NCBI GenBank assembly: GCA_017506865.1
Contig: JAFCMP010000334.1
Span: 1,612,001-1,676,000 of the forward strand
DNA length: 64,000 bases
Source of the DNA: Tribonema minus
Taxonomy: Eukaryota > Sar > Xanthophyceae > Tribonematales > Tribonemataceae
Direction: 5' to 3'
A model generated the notes under the pieces. It did not search any database. It was not told where the DNA came from and saw only the letters and a list, made by a program, of their open reading frames with translations. Within the stretch, counting starts at the first letter, position 1. Each line of letters opens with the position of its first letter. The translations under genes were made by a program, and so were the position numbers. Positions 1 to 11,100 of this stretch are shown here, in pieces.

Positions 1-3000
1 CACGTTGTACTGTAGCCTGCGTCACAGCATACGTGAAGTTCCACTCTGTACAACCACTTGTCTACTTTCTGCAGAGCTTCACCTACTTGGTAGCTCATTA
101 GCTGCTCTGCATATGCATTGCTTGTGTTTGCAAACGTACCTGCGTTGGGCACTTCGTCTGCTGAGCGAGTGGCCTTGTTGGAGTTGCAGTAGGAGCATTG
201 TCAAGTGGCTGCGCCACGCCAAACAGCTTGCTGATGGCGCCAATGAGAGGCCTGCAGGGTGCACGCAAAGAGCGCATGAAGAGGTCAGTGATGCTCCATG
301 ACCCTAGGGCAGCAGCATCATCGCAGGTCAACTAGCATGTTGACCGTGCTGACGGTATTTGTAGTCACTGCATAGGTCAGAGTGACCACAAAACACTTTT
401 CTGCATCACCATTGCAATGAAGTCAACGTGTGAGTCTTGACTTTGTGATGCAATCTCGGCTCACTAATGTAGCACACGCTTGGGCTCTATTTGAGGCAGA
501 CGTGCATGATACTGATGCATAATTCAACGTATGTAAAACGCATTGGGTTTATTGCCGTGAAGTGACCACAACAAAAAGCGTGCACAAAGTGTTGTGGCTA
601 AGCACGTTGATGTGTTCAAAATGTAGCTGCCGATGCCGCAAATCAGCAGAGGTACGACCAGACTTACATGTCGATGCTCATTTGGCGCGCCCTATTGAGT
701 CGCGTCGCCGATTCCAAAACCTCCTCGAACGCCGCTGACTTCCCTGCAGCCTTGCTCAGCTGCCTCTTGTGCTTACGGCTGACGCCATCTTGCGCGTTGG
801 TGCCGCTTTGTTGAAGAATCTGCTTCACAAGGTCTTTCTTGAGCGCACGCAGCTCTGGCCGCGACAGCTTTCGGGTATGAACTGCGCCATTTCCTGCACA
901 CAGCAGTGAACGTGAGTGAGAGAAGGAGTCAGCACATATTCTAGCAATGTCCCCCTGACAAGCTTCGCTTCTGCAGTGGCGACAGCGACTGTGTTGAAGT
1001 TGAAGTGCATGCAGTGGCAGAGTTGTGTGGCGGGCACTGGCAGCACTGCATGAGAAAAAAATTCACGCATGACTACAAGATAAACAATTATGTGCTACAG
1101 CAGAATGGTTACTGAAGCTGGTGAGCGCAGTGGTGCTCAAGCACTTTCAACATCGCATGTCCAACGTGCGCCAATGGGCTGCATACAACAGCGATCCAGC
1201 AGTGCGCAATGTTATAGCAATGGCTACAAAGAGTTGTGTGGCGCATGGTAGTTGGCCCTGTGTTTGTAAACCACAAATGAAAACCCTGTAATGTCGCGTC
1301 CGAAAGTGCAAGACAAACCGTTAGTACAGCAAACATGAGCTGTCGCATTGTTGGCATCCGTGAAAGCAGTACATGCCAATTTCTTGATGATGCTGGTCCC
1401 CAGAATTGAGAATCGGAAAAATGGTACGGTCGCTGCAAGATAATGTGCTACATTATACTTTGCCTTTTGTTGGCAGCATGGCGTTGACCTTCACCTGTGG
1501 GGCGCTGCAAGATGCGAGTCTTGATGGCCGTTGCGAACCAGGATGTCCCAAGCGAGCCGCTGCCGAAACACACTCCGATGACCACGGTCAAAAACGTGAA
1601 CAGGAAGAAATACACAGCGGCATACAAGAATGCCACCATGGAAAGGTCGGACGCCAGCTGCAGCGGCAGCATGTTGAGAGTTGTCGCAATCGCACTGAGG
1701 TGCCTGCACGTGTGGCACAAGGAGGGGCACGCAGCGGCGGCTCATTCAGTGATGCGCATCATCAGTTGAACACAGGTACATGCCTACAAACCCATGATAT
1801 ACTGCGCTGAAACTTTAATTCAAGTCATGAAGTGTGCGCTTGCTGAGTGCGCTTGCAATCCGCTTGTGAAAAACGCCATGGAGCTCTAGAGGAAGGGACT
1901 AGTTGAAAAAAGGGGCATGCAAGCTTCACGGATGGCAAGGGGTTAAACATGCAATATTTTTTGCAGTACAGCTTGTAAAGCAGCATAGCATGGCCAAATC
2001 ATTTGCAATTTTATTCACTGCAGCACAGCACACATGTCATTCACCAACAAAAAACTCTTGCCAATCGGACTTCAACAAGTATTCCGGCAAGCAAGGTGCC
2101 TCACGACTCTGCATGTTGCGTGCGTTCTAGCACACCGCAGCATGCGCGTCAGGCGCCAATCAACTATGCAAGCAGCAGCGCGACATCTGCGCAGTCGCCA
2201 GAGGGCAGCAAGCGCACCTTGGAAGGTTGCTGTCGATGTGTGTCGAAGTTCTCGTCCGCGTTGTCAGCCGCCGTTCTCGTTGCCGAACCTCGCTGAGGCT
2301 CTGTCGCTGTTCTCTCGCCGAAGGTGGTTTGAGTAGGTGATTGCGCTGCTGTTCCTGCTTCGCTGAGCCTCGCTGAGATCGAAGTACAGTTGGATAGGGC
2401 CCGCCGAGAGAGCGGGAACTATTCGCGAAAACGAGGACTTCAACTTCAAAAATAATTTTGTAAACTTGGGCACACAGACACGAAACAGGCCATTGCAAGA
2501 GCAGCAAGGCTCCAGAGTAGGCATGGGTATGAGGCATGGGCTGGCGTCCAAGTAGCGGCGCAAACGGGGGCGCGAGGCAGCTCAATTCCGCCGTGTTCTC
2601 AAGCATCAGCAAGCCTCGGCGAGAGTGCACCACTTATTTGAGCTGGATCGCAAGGATTTCACCATGCCGGGCGGCAATAAAGGCACAAGAGAGCAGCCTG
2701 CTCGGCGTCACCGCGTACGGACGAGCATCGGAGTCGTGAAACACGAGTCGGTGAACCCCCAATCAGGAGTACTCGTGCCTGCGACGACCAAAATCTCCAC
2801 ACTATGTTTGGGCACTCGATGATGGTGTGTACATGCCCATGGGCTGACAGTAGAGCTGCCAGGCGGCTGTCGAAGCACCCGTCGATCAAGCCTGCAAATA
2901 GCAAGGCTGCCCTGCCGCAGAGGTCGGAGAACGTTGAAAAATCTCGCGACTCGCCTTCTTCTAAGGTGTTAAAAAAGTTTTTGGAGAGTCTTGTTGTGTT

Positions 3001-3310
3001 GATGCTTGCAGAGGCGTGATTAACAGTACAACTCTGACCTGAGGGCAGGGCAACCATTGAAGTGCCAGACGCCCAGCAAAGGCAGCGTCGCTGTCGTTAT
3101 TTCCGTCGCGGCAGATTTGTGGCTTCTGCTGCAGTTGAAAATGCTCTTGCAACAGCACGTACACACTCATGTGTGGCTAACTGCAGCATGTATGCAGTGG
3201 TTGGCAACGATTCGGAGGCGATCGCTGCACCAGCCTTGCCCAGGAGGCAAGCAATCAAGCTGTCTGGCATCAACAGGGCTCGGTTCAATGTCGTGACTGC
3301 TCCTGCTGGG
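1..3310. repeat. Left arm of a large inverted duplication
   Basis: This stretch reappears, reverse-complemented and diverged, at about 32900-36170. Exon-sized landmarks match in order: 140-251 with 35932-36043 (both 112 nt), 668-893 with 35288-35513 (both 226 nt), and 1495-1703 with 34511-34718 (209 and 208 nt). The non-coding spacers match too, so the duplication was genomic and not by retrocopying. Homology fades near 3310 and probably continues left of the window, because position 1 still aligns with about 36170. The spacer between the arms is about 29.6 kb. Limits were judged by eye. Confidence 0.9.
140..1703 (-). CDS. Partial membrane/coiled-coil gene, left copy (3' part off the window)
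   Basis: Three minus-strand exons are supported by splice sites, by phase and by the paralogue in the right arm. The first (1703 down to 1495) encodes a long hydrophobic helix, core VAFLYAAVYFFLFTFLTVVI, then a Gly/Ser turn and a basic segment. The second (893 to 668) is strongly basic (ELRALKKDLVKQILQQSG). The third (251 to 140) begins PLIGAISKLFGVAQP. Exon 1 ends in phase 1 and joins exon 2 to make a Gly codon; exon 2 ends AT and joins G of exon 3. Later exons lie beyond position 1. Unlike the right-arm copy, the transmembrane exon is open throughout. The start codon was not found; it would lie between about 1750 and 3310. The family was not recognised. The helix weakly resembles the last helix of polycystin/TRP-type channels, which is only a guess. 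Confidence 0.55.
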
Positions 3311-5150
3311 TCTCAGAGCTGCAAGTGCTTTCTTTTTTGGCAGTGGACTGGCTAGCCTGAGGCGTACTGAGCCAGTAAGACAGGTACTTTCTGCAGCAGT
3401 GAGCCATGCCATAGGCCCAGCCATGTTCATATTTCAACAGTGTGCCTCTTCTCTCTGCAAACCTCATGGCAGTTAGTCCAGCTGCGAGAGGATGTGCACC
3501 AGAGTGCCAGCAGTAACAACGACATGTTCTTGCAAACAGTGCAGTTGCTACGTTTGACCCAATGAATGATCGTGGGACCGCTCACGTGATGTCTGCGGCA
3601 TGCCATCTCTGCAGGCATGCCAAACTGTGCTCAATCACTGATGACATTCAAGAAAGCCTGTCGGGCAGAACATCACATTGCATGAGACACCGTTCCACAC
3701 CTCGACACCGAGCGTAGTACAGCATTCCAGCTTTCACCTCGCAAACATGAGGCGATGGCCGCAGTAGTGCACGCGCTATATTCAAATAGCACGGCAAGCG
3801 CAGCATGCACCTCTGTTGCCTGATCATGGGCGCTGATGCCGCAGGCGTTTCATTATCATGTTGACACAAGCCAGGCATCGCCGCCGGTCATGCGCAAACC
3901 CTGCAGGAACATAGGCACAATGGCGCACAACCAAAACTGCTGCCGTCGCCGAGGATTTTTTGCCGGACCAGCCGCGGGCGCCTGAGCAGCTGAGCATCAC
4001 CCCTGCTCTGAAGCCATCACTCCTGGCTGACGCTGACTGTGTCCACGACTCCATCAGTATGATAGTCGGTGGCATGTATCGCGTTGGTGCTGCTGGACCA
4101 GCTGCCGTGATGCCGAGCATTGGAGGCATCAGATCGCGGCATGAAGCACGGACTGCCGGCGCCGAATGCAAGGGCACTGTCCGCATGTGGCCAGCGGACG
4201 CGGGTGAGCGCCTTGGCCCGATACGCGCCTGACACGCCGCCGGCGCCACCATCGCGGAGCGGTGCACTATCATTGAAGTCGAGCGGATGCACCCCACGGC
4301 AACCATGTGTATGATGTGAAGTCGATGTGGGCACGTCAGCGCTAGGAATACGATTGCGTGTGATCGCAGTGGGAGGCGCGCGCCTGCAGGCGCAACATGT
4401 GGCAGCTGCGGGATGACAGAAGACGCTGGAATCGTGTGTGCGCCGCTGCAAGAGCCGCTGCTTCCATGATTTCCAATGCTGACGCTGCAACACCTTCAAC
4501 TTATTTAACGCGTTGCAAAAGCGGACGGAGCCGCTGCAGCTGCCGCGGAGCGCTGCATGTGACAGGGGCTCACGCAAAGCGGAGTTGCCGTGCGACAGCC
4601 TGGTTTGCATGTCACAAGAGCAGCCCACGCAAAAGCCTGAGGTCATCCCATGCTGCCTTGGACGTACGAGTGCCTCTGTGGTGGGGACAGTGGTCATTAC
4701 TGCCGCCGCTGGTGGGCTCATAAACTTGACCGTTGAACTTGCAGTGATGTTGCTCTGCGTTTGTTGCCGCTGTTTGATGACGTGTGGAGAGCTGTCTCCT
4801 CAGTGCTCAATGAAACCGCAAGGTTACAGAGCTGCAAAATTTGACGGTGTTCATTGAGCCTGGAGAATGAGAGCACATTGGGCCATGATAGTGCATGTCC
4901 ATCCATGCACGTCCTTGGTTTCACTAGTTTCACGGGTGGAGACAAGCAAGGTCTTCACAAATGTAACGAGCATGAGACCTGCACCTTGACATCTCCTGTG
5001 CTGAATTCTGACAGACGTCGGCGACATGACAAGTAACAATGATGCGGGGCTTGCCAGTGTGCTTACCATGTTCCCCACACACAGGGCACAGCGCAGACTA
5101 GGCTGCTGCGTTGACGCAAGCTTTTCGATTGCATAGGCAACCCGGCCTCC
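3311..5150. other. Intergenic stretch with one weak coding signal
   Basis: No gene is recognised here. ORFs on both strands overlap between 3824 and 4721, as is common in GC-rich DNA. The best coding look is the plus-strand frame 3915-4232 (contains LPDQPRAPEQLSITPALKPS), but it has neither a convincing start nor clear splice partners. It could be an internal exon of an unseen gene or chance. Confidence 0.3.
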
Positions 5151-5158
5151 CTTGGGCC

Positions 5159-5168
5159 TTTATAAATA
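5159..5168 (+). promoter_or_regulatory. TATA-like box of the plastid-protein gene
   Basis: The run TTATAAATAC lies about 105 bases before the first ATG of the plastid-targeted gene, a plausible core-promoter position allowing a short 5' UTR. No experimental support is visible. Confidence 0.45.
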
Positions 5169-5272
5169 CAAGTCCATACGTCCACTATGCCCCCAAGCCC
5201 TAGTCTAAACCTACTTGTGCGCCTGATCCTGATGTCATCGGCGTGGATTTTTGGAAATCGCACAAGCAGATC

Positions 5273-7728
5273 ATGATGATGCTGAGCACCGCTCCCCTGC
5301 TTTGCTTGCTGGCATGCTTAGCAGCATGTACAGCTTTCGTCCCACCCACAATGAGCCTGCAACCACAGCAGCAACAAGCGAGTTCCAGGGCCTCGTTTCT
5401 TCGCAATGGAGCAGCCGCAGTAGCTGCCGGAGCCGTTTGCCAGGCGCTGGCGTCGCCTGCTCTTGCGGCAAAGTATCAGGTACGCACCGCATGATATCTT
5501 GTGCCGCATTGCAACACAACTACACCATTTGCTTGAGCTCTGTGCGCCGAAGTTCAACTTCTTGGCTTCCGTTGCCAGGCTGCACATGTTTGCCGCTGTC
5601 TCTGCGTAGCTGTCAGTGTGTATAATGCCGGTCAGCACCATCTTTGTTGTTTGCTGCGCTTGAATCTGCACTGGGCTATGGAATCAATGACATCGGCGGT
5701 GTGCAGTTACCGCATGGTAGCTTTGTATTTTGGGGACGCAGCGCCTTGTGCATGTTCATATGCTGACTCGTTTGCATCTGTAGGCAGTAATATTCGAGCT
5801 CTTCACGATTCTTCGGCACCAACTCAAATTTATTGGCCGCACATGATCTGAAAGCAAGACAAAACATCAAGCTGCGCTTTTTTGCTTCCATGACACTTTC
5901 ATGCGGTAGTGCTGTCTACATTGCGTCATGAGGGGACACCATTGGCGCAACTCATATGCATTCAATGCCCATGCAGCATCAATGTACACGTGCCTACGCA
6001 GGGGGAAACACATCGTGTTGCAGTTACAGAAACTGCGCACCACGCAGCCCACAGCTCGCGGCTCGCGCGCGGGGCAGTCCACATATGGCAGCATACTGCA
6101 AAATAGCATCCTCGGCATGGAGCGCGCGGAGGAGCCCTTGGCACATTTCGAGGCGCTGCAGAGTGCCAGAAGCCGCTCACATAATCGCCAGCAGTCAGCC
6201 ATGCGCGCATGTGGATAGTACGTACATACAACAATCCGTCGTCGTCATCATGCCCTCATGCCGCCGCCCGACCCCCGCCCGCGTCGGCGCGCGCGCGCAG
6301 AGCGAGTACCTGACGGAGCCCACAGCCGAGTTCAAGGCGCTGGCGGAGCAGCAGGAGGCGTTTGCAAAGAAGATGCGCGCGTACAAGGCGGAGTACGCCA
6401 ATCTGGAGGCCAAGTTCGTCGCGGCGGACACGGATGAGAGCATTGCCGCAGCGATCCTCGCACTGCAGGTAAGAGCACACCACCTGGCGCTCGATTGCGT
6501 TGAGCCCTTGCTGAGTAGCACCATACACCTGCAAATCTATGAAAACAAAGGTGGTGTCGATCGTGGTGGACCGCTGACTTTCGTCCAAGCTCTTCGCGGG
6601 CCTACATTAAAAAAAAAATGGTAGCATGGCTGATCACAGAAGCTTGCAATCGCTGTTAGGCAAATAGAAGGCATGAGCGAAGCAAGTGCTCGCGCACGAC
6701 CTCACCTGCTGCGGGGGGAGCATGCCTGCTTTGTATTACGTGGCTGGTGCGCAGTCGCTGCTGGTGCCAGCGGCACTGCTTGAGCGCCATGGCATGCGCT
6801 TCATTTGCCTGTGGCCTCTATGGCTGCGCACAGTATATGCCTCAACACACCTCCGGCTTACAGGACGCTTGCTGCAGCCATGACAACGATGGAAGCGACA
6901 AGTTCATGGTTTTAAAAATCGTACAGTATACTTTGTTGTAAGCAGTCTTAGCAGCCCGCAGCTGTTGCTGTGAATCAGCAAGGACATTACCTCACAGTAT
7001 GCTCAGTCCCTGCAAAAAGCGTTGAAGACGATCATTGCCCCTGTGCTGGCACACGCACTGCACCCACCTTCAAGTGATCAGGTCGCACAGCTACGCATGG
7101 TTTCAGCAGGCGCAGATCCAGGCCTACCACATTTTCGCAGCAGTATGCGCGTTTCATCATCACAACTTGTCACCATTCCTGAAACTCGTCCGAATGCCAT
7201 GCGCGCACCCATGCATGCACGCCGGCAGTGCCCGCCGTGCTGTGGACACTTTTCCCAGAGGACGTGTGCATGGCTTGACATGCCCAGCATGCCGTGTCCG
7301 CACAGCAGAATGTGCCTCCCGCCTGTTGGCGGCGGGACATGCGTATGCAGCGCCGTGTACGACAAGGTGCTCCCCCAGCAGGTCGCGTCCTTTACTTGAA
7401 GTACTTCACAAAGCGCACGCGTATTTCAAGGAGCTTGCTTTGCCTATCAACAAGTGTCACACCCCCACAGGTTTCATCACTGACTCGCGTTCGTGGCGCC
7501 TTCTGCGTGCGCGTGCGCTGCCGCCCCGCGCAGAACCTGGTGATGAGCAAGGGCCAGCTCCCCGAGGGCAAGCAGCCGGCGGACGTGTTCAAAGTGTCCC
7601 GCAAGAAGCGTGCTGCGTTCAAGCAGAAGAATATGTGGGGCACCAAGGTGGACATTGTGTATGAGGAGTTTGTGCGCAACGTCATCAAGACCAAGAAGCC
7701 CGACAACAGCGGCGGCGGCGCGCTCTAG
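5273..7728 (+). CDS. Small thylakoid-lumen-targeted plastid protein (3 exons)
   Basis: Exons are 5273-5479, 6301-6468 and 7534-7728, all joined in phase 0, giving about 189 residues. Three in-frame ATGs begin the protein (5273, 5276, 5279); the first is used. The N-terminus has three parts. A signal peptide (core LLCLLACLAA) ends at TAF, with Phe after the cleavage point as in red-lineage secondary plastids. A short transit segment follows (PPTMSLQPQQQQASSRASFL). A second hydrophobic thylakoid signal ends SPALA/AKYQ. This arrangement directs a protein through the ER into the plastid and on into the lumen. The mature part, about 122 residues, is charged and helix-prone (EFKALAEQQEAFAKKMRAYK; KVSRKKRAAFKQKN) and ends in a Gly-rich tail. 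Size and lumen targeting suit a small extrinsic photosystem subunit of the PsbQ/Psb31 kind, but no diagnostic motif was recognised. The 1-kb second intron could hide a further exon. Confidence 0.75.
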
Positions 7729-8171
7729 AGGCGGGGGGTGAAGGGAAGTGGGGGGAGGTGGGGGCGGGGGTCTCTACACGTAAAGTGTAAGGGGGTTCAG
7801 TGATGTGGTCCCAACGCTATACACAGGGGTTAGGCATGCCTGAGAGACGAGCAGTGCAATGGTGCAAAGTGATGCCCTTGCGAGGTGCATTGCAGAGAGG
7901 TGGGGAGAGGGTAGGGGCCTACGAGTGGACAGTGCTGTTCTTACAACTATAAAGTCACACATAGACGGCTGCCAAGGCGCGGCCATGTTGGTGAAACACA
8001 ATTGTACACATGCAGTCCCCAGAGGAGACTGCCATTATTTTCATGAGTGTGAGAGGGTGTTTTCTCTTGCCTGCAACTTCACATTTGAAGTGGATGCCTG
8101 AAGATTTCGGCGCGCGTTCATTTAGTAGTGCGGCAGCAGGGGAAGCTTCTATAGAGCTGTCTCAACATTTG
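7729..8171. other. Intergenic spacer between plastid gene and peptidase gene
   Basis: The 443-base gap between two plus-strand genes starts with G-rich sequence after the stop codon. A TGTAA pentamer lies about 60 bases downstream of the stop, and CTATAAAG near 7947 could serve as a TATA element for the peptidase gene. Both sites are weak. Confidence 0.35.
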
Positions 8172-11100
8172 ATGCCCAGCTCTGTCCCTGCAAAGAGGCG
8201 CAAGATGAGCGGCAAGAGCAATGGCAAGCGCAGCCCCAAAAAGATCCTGCGATGCTACGATGTGGACGCGACCAAGCCTGATTGCGACAAGAAGAGCTAC
8301 AGGCTTGTGCTGCTGCCCAATGGTATCAGGGCGCTGCTCGTGCATGACCCGGAGTCCTCTGACCATGATGATACGATGGACGGATCCGATGGCGGCAGCA
8401 GCGAAGGAGAGGGCAGCGATGAGAGCGGCAGCGAGGACGGGTCTGAGGATGGCGAGGAAGGCAGTGATGCTGGCGGTGGTGGCAGGGACGGACTGAAGAA
8501 GGCCGCTTGCGCCCTGGCGGTTGGAGTTGGCAGCTTCAGCGATCCACCGCAGTGCCAGGGATTGGCACATTACCTGGAGGTACACAGAGGACTTTGAGCC
8601 GTCAGAATCATGTTCAGTCGCTAACATGAGAAGTTTCGAGGTCGCTGCAGTAATGCTCCAGTCCGCATGAGCAGCGGCGTTACCCCCATAACCACTTCAT
8701 CGAGCAAACCTGCTGACACAATAATGGAGCATGATCAGGCAATACCTTAGTGAAGTAGCCAATAGTCGAACCCACTTCCTACCAGTGCATGCATCATTTA
8801 TTCTGTGGTTATGAAGGCAGCTCAGCAGAGCAGTGCCAGCACCAAATGGCAGATCGTGATGATGGTGTAGCCACGGTAGCCACCGCCCCTGCAGTGTTTA
8901 CCAACTGCGCAATGCTGACTGCCTGCTTATCAGTCATGTATAGCGCGCGTGCACGCGCGAGCGAGGGCTCTGGATCCCGCGAGCAGGCATGGCGGATTTC
9001 GCGTCAGTTGCCGTCGTGTGACGCTGCAGCACCCCGAACCGTGCGCATGGAAATTGCGATGCCCAGTGTGGCATGTAGGACGCTCCTATGTGTATGTGTG
9101 GTGCCCATCAGGGGCGGCCGGCTCAGGTTCGTGGTGGCAAAGCGGGCAGTCCTTGTGCTGCACTTGTCTCTTCCCCGCACGCAAGTACTGATGTGAAGTT
9201 GCTTTTGAAAGTCATCACGATCAGAGCCTTAATTCTGGTTCTTCTGCTTTCATAGAGGGGATCTGATGCAGTAGATGCTGCTCGTTCCATCAGTTACATA
9301 CCACCTGTTCCACTACAACGCGCTGAAAGTGAGGCGGGGTCTGATGCACTTGATGCTGCTTTTTCCATCATTCTCATATCATCTGTTTACTTACATTGAA
9401 CTTAGAGTGGCGCGAAGCCCGGATGATGAGCACCAGCGTATAGAGCATGTACATGCTCTTGCACCGAGTGGCAGCGGCCATGCCTTCCGTGCTCCCTGCG
9501 CAGCGTGCAAAAAAAAAAAAAACGCGTCATGCCGTACACGTGCACGCATTGCCCCCGATCGCGCAACGTGCGCAGCAGCCGCTGCGCAGCTCTACATCAG
9601 CACGCACGCGCGCGGCACGTCGTGCGGCTCGTCAGCGCGGGTGTGCGAGCCTTTCAAGTTGAAGTTACAGCGCGGCCAGCGCGCTCACAGTACGGCTCAG
9701 TGCTCACGAAGTTTGCAGCGCAGTTCTCGCGGCATCGCCGCACGCACCCTGCGCGCTCCTGCGCCGTCACCGCTTGCGCCAGTGCTGAGCGTTCACTGTT
9801 GCGGTTTGAGTCAGCGCTCAGCTCCACAGCGGCGCGCACCGCTGCGCTGCGTCGCGCGCGTCGACACCCCGCAGGCGCGTCTGCAGGCGCGCTCAAATCA
9901 AAGGCCATGCGGGATGCGCAAGGCGCCAGCGACCGCCCCCCTTACGCTCTCCCCCGTGCGCGCTCTCGCCCCCCCGGTGTGCGATGCCTTCCCGCCGCGC
10001 CCGCCGCGCTGCAGCACATGCTCTTCATGGGCAGCAAGAAGTACCCCGGGGAGAACGAGTACGACGCCTTCATCTCCAAGCACGGGGGGTCCGCCAACGC
10101 GTGAGTCAGACCACGAGTCATGAGTCGCTGTCGTGTCGTGAGGGAGGGGGGGGGGGGGGAATGCGCATCACCCGCGGTGCGCCTTCGCACGCAGGCGCGC
10201 TTCGAACGCCAGCCGCAGCAGCATGGTCAGTGTGCGCCGCCGCGATTGCGCCGTCTGAATGTGCGCTGCTGCCGCTACCGCAGTGGCCGCAGCAGCCTCG
10301 TGTCACAATACCCGCATGGCGTAGAGTGATTGAAGTTGCGCTCGTGCTTGTGGGTCAGCGTCCACGCGATCTCAGCACGTTTCTCCAGAGGCGTTATCAC
10401 ACTGTCTGCGTGCCACGCACAAGGGCGTTGGGCGGTACACTCCAAGTTGAAGTGGTGTGCGCTCACACTGTTTGAGTGCGTTTGACGACGCCCCCAGTCA
10501 GCAGCGCTGTCCCACAAGTTGACGTCGTATGCGCTCACGACGCGAGCGCGGCATCTCACTGCGCGCACTCCCGCTGCGCCGCCGCCGCCGCTGCCGCCGC
10601 CGCCGCTGCCGCCGCCGCTGCCGCCGCCGCTGCTGCCACCGACCCAGGTACACGGAGTGCGAGTACACGCTGTACCACTTTGACATAATGCCGGAGCACC
10701 TGGAGGGCGCGCTGGACATCTTTGCGCAGTTCTTCACGGCGCCGCTGATGACGGCTGCCAGCAGCGACCGCGAGCTCAACGCAATAGAGTCCGAGTTCTG
10801 CCTGTCCAAGAACAACGACATGTGCCGGTGAGTGAGTCGCCTGTGCATGTGCATACATGCGTGCCTTGTGTACTTTGTATGAACACTCGCTCGGGGCGCG
10901 AAGAAGCCCAGATGGTGGATGTCCATGGACGTGCAACCAGAATCTACATGTGTCTTTTGTGGACACCTTGAAAGTCTCAATGCGCATTGCCGATTACTTC
11001 CAAACGACATCGCCATATGGCATCCCCCCCCCCTCGAATGTACCTCAGAGTATATAAATGTGGTCAACCCTCGCATGGCGCTTCCGCGGCCGACAAACCC

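Noticed and set aside
9275-10123. 282-codon plus-strand ORF in front of the peptidase exon 2
   Set aside because: It runs through intron 1 and crosses exon 2 in the wrong frame; its composition is low-complexity Arg/Ala/Pro.
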